64,000 bases of DNA from the NCBI RefSeq assembly GCF_009933335.1, contig NZ_MAEL01000054.1, positions 124,001-188,000 of the forward strand. The letters are read 5' to 3'. Each line of letters starts with the position of its first letter. Positions within the stretch are counted from its first letter, which is position 1. Under the pieces are notes generated by a model. That model did no database searches. It saw only the letters and a list, made by a program, of their open reading frames with translations, and was not told where the DNA came from. The DNA is from Candidatus Enterococcus willemsii (GTDB taxonomy: Bacteria; Bacillota; Bacilli; Lactobacillales; Enterococcaceae). Positions 51,590 to 59,939 of the stretch are shown here, in pieces. The position numbers and the translations under genes were made by a program.

Positions 51590-52299
51590 CCCAAGTAACG
51601 GTTTGGAACGAATTTCGCCATGAAAAAACCGACGAAAAAGTTCGCGACATGTATCCAGAAGGGATTCATGGTCAATTAGCCGCATTTATCGGTGAGGAGT
51701 TCGCCGTTCGAACAGCGACCCTTGATGAACCAGAGCACGGACTAACAGAAGAAGTTTTGTCAGAAACCGATGTATTGGTGTGGTGGGGACATATGGCACA
51801 TGATGAAGTAGCTGATGAAATCGTGAATCGTGTGCATCAACGTGTGTTAGAAGGAATGGGTTTGATTGTCTTGCACTCAGGTCATTTCTCTAAAATATTC
51901 AAAAAATTGATGGGAACTTCTTGCGATTTAAAATGGCGTGAAGATGGCAAACATTGTCGAATTTGGAATGTGAATCCTAGTCATCCAATTGTGGAAGGTG
52001 TCGGAGAGTTTATCGAATTAGAGCAAGAAGAAATGTATGGTGAACACTTTGACATTCCAGCACCCGATGAATTAATTTTTGTCAGCTGGTATCCTGGTGG
52101 CGAAGTATTTCGTAGTGGTTGTACGTATCGTCGAGGGAATGGGAAAATCTTTTATTTCCAACCGGGTCATGAGACGTACCCAAGTTATTATGATAAAAAA
52201 GTGCAACGAGTGATTAACAACGGGATTCGTTGGGCAACCCCAACTGAGAATAATTACCCAACATATGGTCACTATCAAGCAAGAGAAGGAGCGAATTAA
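51586..52299 (+). CDS. ThuA-domain protein
   Basis: A 237-residue protein of the ThuA (glutamine-amidotransferase-like) family. Typical blocks are [65 protein letters not shown] and [19 protein letters not shown]. ThuA with the dehydrogenase ThuB is known from trehalose utilization through 3-keto-trehalose in rhizobia. GAGGAGGTATATGA supplies the ribosome site inside the previous gene. The next gene starts two bases after its stop. Confidence 0.9.
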   Translation: MTQVTVWNEFRHEKTDEKVRDMYPEGIHGQLAAFIGEEFAVRTATLDEPEHGLTEEVLSETDVLVWWGHMAHDEVADEIVNRVHQRVLEGMGLIVLHSGHFSKIFKKLMGTSCDLKWREDGKHCRIWNVNPSHPIVEGVGEFIELEQEEMYGEHFDIPAPDELIFVSWYPGGEVFRSGCTYRRGNGKIFYFQPGHETYPSYYDKKVQRVINNGIRWATPTENNYPTYGHYQAREGAN

Positions 52300-52301
52300 G
52301 A

Positions 52302-53270
52302 ATGAAATTAGGCGTATTTACCCCATTATTTAATAATTTAACTTTTGATGAAATGATTGAAGAAGTAGCGAAAAAAGGACTACAAACAGTTGAAATTGGA
52401 ACAGGTGGTTCTCCGGGGAGTGCTCACTTAGATATTGATAAATTATTGGCAAGTAGCGATGAACGAAAAGAATATTTGCATAAACTATCTGATAAGGGCT
52501 TAGAAATTTCAGCATTAAGTGCGCATCATAACCCAATTTCACCAATCAAAGAAGTAGCACAAGAAGCCGATGAATTATTACGCAAAACAATTAAATTAGC
52601 GAACTTGATGAATGTTCCTGTCGTTAATGGTTTTTCCGGTGTTGCTGGTGGAAATGCGACCGATACGCAAGTGAACTGGCCTGTATTACCTTGGCCAACA
52701 GAATATAATGATAGTTATGAATATCAATGGGAACAAAAATTAATTCCTTATTGGAAAGGGATTAACACAGAAGCTGAAGCAGCTGGTGTCAAAATCGGTA
52801 TTGAATTGCATGGTGGATTCTTAGCGCATACGCCTTATACAATGCTACGTTTACGTGATGCTGCTGGTAAAGCGATTGGTTGTAATTTAGATCCGAGTCA
52901 TTTATGGTGGCAAGGGATTGATCCAGTTGCGGCAGTTAAAATTTTAGGTGCTGAAAATGCGATTCATCATTTCCATGCGAAAGATACGTATTTAGATCAA
53001 GACAATATTAACATGCATGGTTTAACTGATATGCAACCTTATGGCAACGTCAAAACACGTGCATGGACTTTCCGTTCAGTTGGTTGTGGACATGACTTGA
53101 AAGTATGGTCAGATATTATTTCTGCCTTACGTATTCAAGGATACGATTATGTTTTAAGTATTGAGCATGAAGATCCAATCATGTCGATTGATGAAGGATT
53201 AAACCGCGCTATTACAAACTTAAAATCAATTATGATTAAAGACCAACCGACGGATATGTGGTGGGCATAA
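52302..53270 (+). CDS. Sugar isomerase/epimerase-like TIM barrel, long form
   Basis: A 322-residue TIM-barrel protein of the same superfamily as the one at 50840, but clearly a separate subfamily. Motifs are MIEEVAKKGLQTVEIGTGG, LSAHHNPISP, KIGIELHGGFLAHTPYTML, GCNLDPSHLWWQGIDP, IHHFHAKDTYLD and VLSIEHEDPIM. The His and Glu/Asp metal ligands are in place. This longer form is often seen beside Gfo/Idh dehydrogenases in sugar catabolism. AGAAGGAGCG lies before the ATG. Confidence 0.92.
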   Translation: MKLGVFTPLFNNLTFDEMIEEVAKKGLQTVEIGTGGSPGSAHLDIDKLLASSDERKEYLHKLSDKGLEISALSAHHNPISPIKEVAQEADELLRKTIKLANLMNVPVVNGFSGVAGGNATDTQVNWPVLPWPTEYNDSYEYQWEQKLIPYWKGINTEAEAAGVKIGIELHGGFLAHTPYTMLRLRDAAGKAIGCNLDPSHLWWQGIDPVAAVKILGAENAIHHFHAKDTYLDQDNINMHGLTDMQPYGNVKTRAWTFRSVGCGHDLKVWSDIISALRIQGYDYVLSIEHEDPIMSIDEGLNRAITNLKSIMIKDQPTDMWWA

Positions 53271-53309
53271 AAAAGAATGTTAGCTAAAAAGAGATGAGGA
53301 GTTAATCAG

Positions 53310-54341
53310 ATGTCAGCAATCAATTTTGTAATTATCGGTTATGGTGGTATGGGCTCGTATCATGCCCACACAATCATGCCAGCAGATAAAGAAAAAATTA
53401 ATTTAATCGGTGTTTATGATGTTCTAGCCGAACGCCGCCAAGCAGCGAAAGAAAAAGGGCTGATTGCTTATGAAAGTTTTGAAGCTGTCTTAGCAGATGA
53501 CAAAGTCGAAGCGATTCTAATTGCGACCCCTAATGATAGCCATAAAGCATTAGCTATTCAAGCACTTCAAGCTGGTAAGCAAGTGGTCTGTGAAAAACCA
53601 GTTGCCATGAATACCGCTGAACTAGATGATATTTTAGCTGTTGCTAAAGAAACAGGTAATACATTTATGGTGCATCAAAATCGTCGTTGGGACCCAGATT
53701 TTCTAATTGTCCGTGACTTGTACAAAAACAAGCAAATTGGCGATATTTTCCAATTAGAATCTCGCGTGCAAGGCGCAAACGGTATCCCAGGTGATTGGCG
53801 GCATTTACCTGAACATGGTGGCGGAATGTTGTTAGATTGGGGCGTACATTTGTTAGACCAATTATTATGGTTAGTAGATAGTCCGATTAAGCATGTCTCT
53901 GTCGATTTTAGCTATGTTTTAGGTGATCAAGTGGATGATGGTTTCATGAGTTTCATTACCTTTGAAAATGGGGTTAAAGCCTTAGTCGAAGTCGGTACAA
54001 GTAATTATACAACGCTACCTCGTTGGTATATTAAAGGCTTTGAAGGCACTGCACGAATTGATAATTGGGCGTTAGATGGTGAAATGATTCGCGCAACGAA
54101 TGATGAAAATGCCGTTGCACCAAAACCAATTCAAGCAGGTGTCGGTTTAACGAAAACGATGGCACCACCATCAGAAGAAGCTACAGAAAAAATTGCGTTC
54201 CCAGAAGCCAAAGCAGAGTATCCTTCATTTTATAGCAACGTCTATCAAGTGATTCGTGAAAATGCTGAACCAATTGTTAAAAATAGTGAAGTTCGACAAG
54301 TGCTGGCTTTGATTGACCAGATGTTTGAATTAGCGAAATAA
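53310..54341 (+). CDS. Gfo/Idh/MocA-family oxidoreductase, second copy
   Basis: A 343-residue sugar oxidoreductase. Motifs are IGYGGMGSYHAHTI, EKPVAMNTAELDDIL and DWGVHLLDQLLWL with the catalytic His. It is only distantly like the copy at 49757, so the two probably act on different steps or partners, for example oxidation and final reduction. ATGAGGAGTT is the ribosome site. A terminator closes the cluster. Confidence 0.93.
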   Translation: MSAINFVIIGYGGMGSYHAHTIMPADKEKINLIGVYDVLAERRQAAKEKGLIAYESFEAVLADDKVEAILIATPNDSHKALAIQALQAGKQVVCEKPVAMNTAELDDILAVAKETGNTFMVHQNRRWDPDFLIVRDLYKNKQIGDIFQLESRVQGANGIPGDWRHLPEHGGGMLLDWGVHLLDQLLWLVDSPIKHVSVDFSYVLGDQVDDGFMSFITFENGVKALVEVGTSNYTTLPRWYIKGFEGTARIDNWALDGEMIRATNDENAVAPKPIQAGVGLTKTMAPPSEEATEKIAFPEAKAEYPSFYSNVYQVIRENAEPIVKNSEVRQVLALIDQMFELAK

Positions 54342-54345
54342 AAGG

Positions 54346-54385
54346 AATGGATGGATGCCAGATATAGGTGTTCATCCATTTTTTT
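54346..54385 (+). terminator. Intrinsic terminator after the sugar cluster
   Basis: AATGGATG (54346-54353) pairs with CATCCATT (54373-54380), followed by T residues. Confidence 0.85.
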
Positions 54386-54465
54386 ATGTGAGATTATAGA
54401 AAGGGTAAAAAAACTGATTTTAAAATTAAGTTTTGGTTACGATAAGAATGGTTGGTGTTTCTATG

Positions 54466-54474
54466 TGTTATACT
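54466..54474 (+). promoter_or_regulatory. Extended -10 promoter for the phosphoglycerol transferase gene
   Basis: TGTTATACT provides an extended -10 (TGT plus TATACT) 36 bases before GTG 54510; no good -35 is seen. Confidence 0.45.
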
Positions 54475-54509
54475 AGTGACATGAGAATTTTTAGCAGGAG
54501 GTTTTTGAC

Positions 54510-56312
54510 GTGCTGAGTATATTTATGCTTTTAATTGGGGTTGTGAAGACACAGGCACCGAAAACAAAAAAAGCGCAAATAAAAGCGATGGCTTATGTCA
54601 GCTTTATCTATTTGTCAGCCATTTTCTTTTTTTACAATCAAGCGAACATTTCCTGGACACTAGTAAGTAGTCTGTTGCCAATTGCTAGTGGTTCGCAGGC
54701 GTTGATTACAATAGGAACAGGGGCAATTATTGGTTTTTGTATCTGGTTCTTTTTACGTGCGCTAAAAAATGGTCGACTAACGAAGAGATATACATTGACG
54801 AAAAAAAATTGGGGGATGTTTATTTTATCAACCCTTTTGTTATTTAGTGGCAGTTTAGCCTATACCAGTAGTCGATGGGCAATGAACGGTATTGGGAATA
54901 TGCGTTTTGACCAAATTGTCTTTGCGATGACCCAACCGCTTAAAGGGAGTGATCCGGGGCAAATTCAAGCTTTTATTTTACAACCGTTACTAGAAGCTGT
55001 TTTATGGAGTACACCGGTGATTTCCTTGATGTATCTTTTACTAACATATTCTTTCAAACAAAGAAAACATTTTTATCGTCCGAGTTGGGCTTTAGCAACT
55101 GGTATTTTAGGTTTAGTTGCAGGAATTTCTTTGAGTGCGAAAGTGATTGGATATGCAGATATTAAAGCATATTATTTTGAACATACTGAAATTTATGAAA
55201 ATAATTATGTGGATCCACGAGAGGTGAAGCTTACTTTTCCTGAGAAGAAGCGCAATTTAGTTTATATTTTTATGGAATCCATGGAAAGTAGTTACATGTC
55301 AACTGATTTAGGTGGAAGTCAACCGGCTAATTTATTGCCTAATTTATCAGAATTGGCAGAGAATGAAGGCATTCACTTTTCAAATACGAATCAATTAGGT
55401 GGCGGCATGCGACAAGTGCCAGGAGCCAACCAGACGGCTAGCTCGATGGTTGCCCAAACGTCAGGTTTACCTTTGCGTCCATCAACGAGCTTAGGTGGTT
55501 CAGATAGTTCTGGCTCAAATAGTGCGGAGTATTTTCCTGGTGCTTATTCCATAGGAGAAATTCTTGAAAAAGAAGGGTACAACCAAACGCTATTAATGGG
55601 TTCGAAAGCTGAATTCGCTGGACGTGACCAATATTTCCATCAACATGGGAATTATGAAATTCGTGATTATAACTGGGCAATTGAAAATGGAAAAATTCCA
55701 GAGGATTATTTTGTTTGGTGGGGTTATGAAGACAATAAGCTGTTTGATTTTGCGAAAGAAACATTAACTGAGTTAGCAGCAAAAGAGGAACCATTTAATT
55801 TAACGATGCTGACAGCAGATACTCATTTTGAAGATGGTTATGCTACTGAGGAAACACCAGATATCTTTGGTGACCAATATAGCAATGTTATTCACGCTTC
55901 TGATCAACAAATTATGGCTTTTCTTTCTTGGATGAAGGAACAACCTTTTTATGAAAATACAACCGTTGTTTTATGTGGGGATCACTTAACGATGGATAGT
56001 GATTTCTTCGCTGAATTAGATCCGGGTTATCAACGTTCAGTTTATAATGTCTTTTTGAATACGGATAAAAAAGAAGTTCGTAAAGACAATCGCCAATTCA
56101 GTGCGATGGATATGTTTCCGACTACGCTATCTGCATTGAATGTGAAGATAGAAGGGAACCGTTTAGGACTTGGAACCAATCTATTTTCATCAAAAGAGAC
56201 AGTGATGGAAAAACTAGGGTACGATACATTTGAATCGGAACTAATGAAAGGATCCAAATTTTACGATGAACGTTTAATGATGAAGGAGACTTCAACAACC
56301 GAATCAGAGTAA
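54510..56312 (+). CDS. MdoB/GacH-like phosphoglycerol transferase
   Basis: A 600-residue membrane enzyme with about six N-terminal hydrophobic segments (to ~210) and an extracellular sulfatase-fold domain. Active-site features are YIFMESMESSYM (metal Glu), GANQTASSMVAQTSGLPL with the nucleophile Thr, TADTHFEDGY and VLCGDHLTM. The TxxSMVAQxxGxPL block resembles E. coli OpgB/MdoB and streptococcal GacH, which transfer glycerol phosphate to glycans, more than lipoteichoic acid synthase LtaS. GTG 54510 follows GCAGGAGG by eight bases. It stands alone between terminators. Confidence 0.88.
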   Translation: MLSIFMLLIGVVKTQAPKTKKAQIKAMAYVSFIYLSAIFFFYNQANISWTLVSSLLPIASGSQALITIGTGAIIGFCIWFFLRALKNGRLTKRYTLTKKNWGMFILSTLLLFSGSLAYTSSRWAMNGIGNMRFDQIVFAMTQPLKGSDPGQIQAFILQPLLEAVLWSTPVISLMYLLLTYSFKQRKHFYRPSWALATGILGLVAGISLSAKVIGYADIKAYYFEHTEIYENNYVDPREVKLTFPEKKRNLVYIFMESMESSYMSTDLGGSQPANLLPNLSELAENEGIHFSNTNQLGGGMRQVPGANQTASSMVAQTSGLPLRPSTSLGGSDSSGSNSAEYFPGAYSIGEILEKEGYNQTLLMGSKAEFAGRDQYFHQHGNYEIRDYNWAIENGKIPEDYFVWWGYEDNKLFDFAKETLTELAAKEEPFNLTMLTADTHFEDGYATEETPDIFGDQYSNVIHASDQQIMAFLSWMKEQPFYENTTVVLCGDHLTMDSDFFAELDPGYQRSVYNVFLNTDKKEVRKDNRQFSAMDMFPTTLSALNVKIEGNRLGLGTNLFSSKETVMEKLGYDTFESELMKGSKFYDERLMMKETSTTESE

Positions 56313-56352
56313 AAAAAGGCACTCGCAAACTAAACTAGCGAGTGCCTTTTTT
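56313..56352. terminator. Bidirectional terminator
   Basis: AAAAAAGGCACTCGC ends at 56326 and pairs exactly with GCGAGTGCCTTTTTT (56338-56352). It serves the gene at 54510 and the reverse gene at 56366. Confidence 0.95.
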
Positions 56353-56365
56353 GTGTCGTCAATCA

Positions 56366-56710
56366 TTATTTTAATAATGAACTAGATACGAAGGTAAGTA
56401 AGAGACCGATAATCACAATCATCCATGTCCAATAGCGATTCGGAATAAAAAAGAGATGGGAACCATCTTTGATTGGAATACGTTCACCGGTTTCTTCATC
56501 AATAAATACCCGAACTTTTGTAGAGATAAATTTTTTTGTCAATAAATAGTTAAGGAGAGCAGCCAATAGTGTAGTTGTTATACCTTGGATTCTATAAGGA
56601 ATTTTATAGGTCATATCAAGATTTAATAGTGGAAAGAACGACGTTGTAATAACTGCTGCAACTAGGACAGATGCGATAACCAATAACCCTTTTCCGCGCC
56701 AAATAATCAT
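56366..56710 (-). CDS. Small membrane protein of unknown function
   Basis: A 114-residue protein with three hydrophobic segments: GLLVIASVLVAAVITTSFF near the start, a middle IQGITTTLLAALLNYLL, and a C-terminal WTWMIVIIGLLLTFVSSSLL. The loop between the second and third has IDEETGERIPIKDGSHLFFIPNRYW. ATG 56710 follows GAGGAGTTT on the minus strand; the longer frame upstream has no ribosome site. I do not recognise a named family. Confidence 0.75.
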   Translation of the reverse strand: MIIWRGKGLLVIASVLVAAVITTSFFPLLNLDMTYKIPYRIQGITTTLLAALLNYLLTKKFISTKVRVFIDEETGERIPIKDGSHLFFIPNRYWTWMIVIIGLLLTFVSSSLLK

Positions 56711-56872
56711 GTAAACTCCTCTTTTCCTTTTGATAATTAATGATAGCATAATCCCGTGAGTTGGCAAAGAATGCAAAATTTCTAGTAAATAGCAGCTCAG
56801 GCACTGGCGTAATCGCTGGTGTTCTGCTAAAATGGTAAAGGACGATTTTAAGAACAAAGGAGACGTTAAAAT

Positions 56873-57436
56873 ATGATTTCAGCAAGTGACTTAAGAGCTG
56901 GTATGACTTTTGTACAAGACGGCAAATTAATTAAAGTATTAGATGCAAGCCATCACAAACCAGGTAAAGGTAATACAGTAATGCGTATGAAACTTAGAGA
57001 TTTACGTTCAGGTGCAACTTATGATACAACGTTCCGCCCAGATGAAAAATTTGAAAAAGCGCATATTGATACAAAAACAGTTCAATACCTATATACAATG
57101 GATGATACAGCATTCTTCATGGATTTAGTAACATATGATCAGTATGAATTGCCTGTAGAAACTGTTGAACATGAAATGAAATACATTTTAGAAAACATGG
57201 AAGTAAAAATTCAATTCTTCGGTGACGAAGTGGTTGGGATTCAATTACCAACAACTGTTGTACTACGTGTTGAAGAAACACAACCATCAATTAAAGGGGC
57301 GACAGTGACTGGTTCTGGTAAACCAGCGACAATGGAGACTGGTCTAGTTGTTAACGTTCCTGATTTTATTGAAGCGGGCGAATTATTAGAAGTGAATACA
57401 GCAGAAGGTACTTATGTAAAACGTGCTGGTAAATAA
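56873..57436 (+). CDS. efp: Elongation factor P
   Basis: EF-P rescues ribosomes stalled at polyproline. The 187-residue protein has three beta-barrel domains: the KOW-like N-terminal part with [20 protein letters not shown], where Lys of the KPGKGN loop is the modified residue in the family, then the OB domains ([36 protein letters not shown]). The last block [20 protein letters not shown] is highly conserved. AAGGAGACG precedes the ATG. A terminator follows, so it is a single-gene unit. Confidence 0.97.
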   Translation: MISASDLRAGMTFVQDGKLIKVLDASHHKPGKGNTVMRMKLRDLRSGATYDTTFRPDEKFEKAHIDTKTVQYLYTMDDTAFFMDLVTYDQYELPVETVEHEMKYILENMEVKIQFFGDEVVGIQLPTTVVLRVEETQPSIKGATVTGSGKPATMETGLVVNVPDFIEAGELLEVNTAEGTYVKRAGK

Positions 57437-57443
57437 TAAGATG

Positions 57444-57479
57444 AACGTTAAGTGGTACATGACTACTTAACGTTTTTTT
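57444..57479 (+). terminator. Intrinsic terminator after efp
   Basis: AACGTTAAGT (57444-57453) pairs exactly with ACTTAACGTT (57465-57474), followed by T residues. The next gene starts only 15 bases later. Confidence 0.93.
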
Positions 57480-57493
57480 GGTAGGTGAAGTAA

Positions 57494-58678
57494 GTGAGAA
57501 CAAAAGACAAGCTAACAATTAGTTTGTTAAGTGTCTTGATTGGGTTAATTGTTGGTATAATTGATACGCTTTTTGGAAAAATTCTGCTGATGTTAACAGA
57601 CTTTCGCCAAGAACATTTTATGACATTGATTTTATTTTTAGCGCCAGTCGGTATGTTATTTATGTATGTTTTCTTGAAGTATGGAAAAAACAGCTCTCAA
57701 GGAATGGGATTAATTTTTCGCGCTGGTCAAATGGGAGAAGAGACAATTCCTAAACGTTTAATTCCATTTGTGATAGTAGGTACCTGGCTGACACATTTAT
57801 TTGGCGGAAGTGCTGGTCGAGAAGGTGTGGCAGTTCAATTGGGAGCGACGGTTGCTCATTGGATGGGGCGAATTAGTAAGCAATTTAATACTGGACAATT
57901 GATAGTTATTGGAATGGCAGCGGGGTTTGCTGGACTTTTCCAAACACCGTTAGCAGCGACCTTTTTTGCGCTAGAAGTTTTAGTTGTTAGTAGGCTGCGT
58001 TATGATGTGTTGTTGCCCGCATTAATAGCTGCATTTACAGCGAGCACAGTGTCAGCTAGACTAGGTTTAGAAAAATTTCAATTTCTGCTAGATACATCGA
58101 TGAGTTTAGATACCACCATCGCATGGAAAATAGTCGCATTAGGGATTATTTTTGGTTTAGTTGGTCGTTTGTTTGCAGAGAGTTTATCCTGGTTTAAAAA
58201 ACAAGCGCAACGGATTGCGAATCCTATTTACCGCATTGGAATGATTGGTCTTGTTTTGAGTATCTTGCTTATTTTATTCTTTCAAGGAAGATATTCTGGT
58301 TTAGGAACCAATTTAATTTCAAGTAGTTTTGCTGGAGGTTCTATTGAAATTTATGATTGGTTATTGAAATTATTGTTAACAGTCATCACCATTAGTGCTG
58401 GCTACCAAGGGGGAGAAGTGACACCTCTATTTGCAATTGGTGCTTCCCTAGGTATGGTATTAGCGAGTTTGTTTGGTTTGCCCGTGGCTTTTGTTGCTGC
58501 ACTTGGGTATGTGAGTGTTTTTGGAAGTGCGACAAATACATTGTTGGCACCAATGTTAATTGGCGGCGAAGTCTTTGGTTTTACTTACTTTCCTTATTTT
58601 CTGATTGTTTGTGTAATTGCCTTTCTTTGCAACGGCAATCGAACCATCTATGGCGAACAAAAACTAACTATTGAATAG
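57494..58678 (+). CDS. CLC-F type fluoride/proton antiporter
   Basis: A 394-residue CLC-fold membrane protein with about ten to twelve hydrophobic segments. It has the fluoride-selective CLC-F signature: GMG at residues 70-72 with Met71 in place of the canonical Ser loop GSGIP, and GREGV (108-112, gating Glu110) in place of GREGP. A second conserved Glu-Val pair is in YQGGEVTPLFAIG (Glu307). This is the group structurally studied in E. casseliflavus (CLC-Eca). It exports F-. GTG 57494 follows AGGTGAAG; the 57-base gap from efp contains only a terminator and that ribosome site. Confidence 0.88.
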   Translation: MRTKDKLTISLLSVLIGLIVGIIDTLFGKILLMLTDFRQEHFMTLILFLAPVGMLFMYVFLKYGKNSSQGMGLIFRAGQMGEETIPKRLIPFVIVGTWLTHLFGGSAGREGVAVQLGATVAHWMGRISKQFNTGQLIVIGMAAGFAGLFQTPLAATFFALEVLVVSRLRYDVLLPALIAAFTASTVSARLGLEKFQFLLDTSMSLDTTIAWKIVALGIIFGLVGRLFAESLSWFKKQAQRIANPIYRIGMIGLVLSILLILFFQGRYSGLGTNLISSSFAGGSIEIYDWLLKLLLTVITISAGYQGGEVTPLFAIGASLGMVLASLFGLPVAFVAALGYVSVFGSATNTLLAPMLIGGEVFGFTYFPYFLIVCVIAFLCNGNRTIYGEQKLTIE

Positions 58679-58681
58679 AGC

Positions 58682-58719
58682 AAAAGCCACGTACAATGTG
58701 TGTACGTGGCTTTTTTTTT
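58682..58719. terminator. Bidirectional terminator after the CLC-F gene
   Basis: AAAGCCACGTACA (58683-58695) pairs exactly with TGTACGTGGCTTT (58701-58713), followed by T residues. It also ends the reverse GIY-YIG transcript, whose stop codon lies at its edge. Confidence 0.93.
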
Positions 58720-58999
58720 AGGTAAGATAGACATTTTTAGCTTGAGCAATACGTAAATACTGTTCCTTTTTTTTGCGTGGTAGCTTTTTGAAGGCTGCTT
58801 CTGCTTTGGTTGCCTCACTACGCGTGTCAAATTGCTCAGCGTGAATCATTTGCAATGGACGACGACTGGCAGGATGGGTATATTTTGCGCCGCTTCCTGC
58901 ATTATGTTCGTTCAGGCGACGTGTTAGATCAGTGGTGTATCCGCCATAAAAGGTGTTGTCTTTGCAATGCAAGACATAAAAATAATGTTTATTCGCCAT
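58718..58999 (-). CDS. GIY-YIG nuclease-domain protein (UPF0213/YhbQ type)
   Basis: A 93-residue single-domain GIY-YIG protein. The family core is YFYVLHCKDNTFYGGYTTDLTRR, spread over residues ~5-27 with YVL and YGGYT marking the GIY and YIG halves, and the catalytic Arg in TRRLNEHN. A Lys/Arg-rich tail ends the protein. It overlaps the end of trmN6 by 11 bases and has little ribosome site, so translation is coupled. This trmN6-GIY-YIG pairing is common in Firmicutes. Confidence 0.9.
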   Translation of the reverse strand: MANKHYFYVLHCKDNTFYGGYTTDLTRRLNEHNAGSGAKYTHPASRRPLQMIHAEQFDTRSEATKAEAAFKKLPRKKKEQYLRIAQAKNVYLT

Positions 59000-59726
59000 A
59001 AAGCATTCGCCGCGTTTCTGGATTGTAATTTCCTTGGTCATTGTAGGTAATCAAGGGTGGTGCTACTTTGAACCCATCTGTTTTGCCATCTTTAATGCCT
59101 TCAACTAATAAGATATTGGCTTCTTTACCCAATTTAGGGTAAACAAATTGAATGCGCTTCGGGGCAATTCGATAGCGTTTCATACTCTCTAAAATATCCA
59201 AAAAACGGTCAGGACGATGAACCATTGCTAAGCGTCCATTGGTTTTTAAGAGTTTACTCGACACCTGAATGACCTCGTCTAAATTTGTTTCAATCTCATG
59301 TCGAGCTAAAGCTAAATAAGGATTTGGGTTTTTGATATTGGTTTCACTAGTTTTAAAATAAGGGGGATTACATAGCAGTAAATCGACGGAATCACCTTTA
59401 ATTTTTGATAAACTATCTTTTAAATCCATCGTATACATCGTCATTTGTTCTTCCAGATGATTCAGTTGAATGCTTCGCTTTGCCATGTCGGCGAGTCGCT
59501 CTTGTAGCTCAATTTGATAAATTTGCGCATTCGTTTTGCGACTGACAAATAGTCCAACAGCACCATTTCCTGCACATAAATCGACAATTTTTCCGCGTTT
59601 GGGAATGGCTGGAAAGTTTGCTAATAATACAGCATCTAAAGAAAATGAAAAGACATTTGCACTTTGAATGATTTGAATATCGTCCGCATATAATTGGTCA
59701 ATGCGTTCATCTTCAAGGATATACAT
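58989..59726 (-). CDS. trmN6: TrmN6-type tRNA1(Val) adenine-37 N6-methyltransferase
   Basis: A 245-residue SAM-dependent methyltransferase. The SAM motif is VDLCAGNGAVGLFVSRK (about residues 49-65), and the catalytic NPPY motif is in LLLCNPPYFK (near residue 122), which marks N6-adenine methylation. The start IDQLYADDIQIIQSANVFSF is typical of the YabB/YfiC group. TCAAAGGAGTT on the minus strand is the ribosome site. Confidence 0.93.
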   Translation of the reverse strand: MYILEDERIDQLYADDIQIIQSANVFSFSLDAVLLANFPAIPKRGKIVDLCAGNGAVGLFVSRKTNAQIYQIELQERLADMAKRSIQLNHLEEQMTMYTMDLKDSLSKIKGDSVDLLLCNPPYFKTSETNIKNPNPYLALARHEIETNLDEVIQVSSKLLKTNGRLAMVHRPDRFLDILESMKRYRIAPKRIQFVYPKLGKEANILLVEGIKDGKTDGFKVAPPLITYNDQGNYNPETRRMLYGE

Positions 59727-59797
59727 AAAAAAACTCCTTTGACAGTATCATTGCTTCATTATACTATGTTTTCGAAACAAAGGTAAAAAATATTTTT

Positions 59798-59811
59798 TAA
59801 AACCGTTTGCA
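59798..59811 (+). promoter_or_regulatory. Candidate cre site over the bgl promoter
   Basis: TAAAACCGTTTGCA matches the cre consensus at 12 of 14 positions and overlaps the -35 of the promoter at 59807. Catabolite repression of a beta-glucoside system is expected. Confidence 0.45.
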
Positions 59812-59835
59812 ATTTAAAATTAGATATGATATTAT
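59807..59835 (+). promoter_or_regulatory. Vegetative promoter of the antiterminator gene
   Basis: TTGCAA (59807-59812), 17 bases, then TATTAT (59830-59835). Confidence 0.75.
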
Positions 59836-59848
59836 CATTTTGTTCTAT

Positions 59849-59921
59849 GGATTGTTACTGTTAATCAGGCAAAACCAGAATAAACCAGCTATTTTATAGG
59901 GGGATATTCTAGGTTTTTTTT
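59849..59921 (+). promoter_or_regulatory. RAT antiterminator site and overlapping terminator, first copy
   Basis: GGATTGTTACTG (59849-59860) and CAGGCAAAACC (59866-59876) are the two halves of a BglG/LicT-type RNA antiterminator. The last bases also begin a terminator: AACCAGAATA (59873-59882) pairs with TATTCTAGGTT (59905-59915), with a bulge, followed by a T run. Binding of the BglG-type protein to the RAT hairpin prevents the terminator. It controls the gene at 59940. Confidence 0.92.
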
Positions 59922-59939
59922 GTGCGAGGAGAGAGAAAG

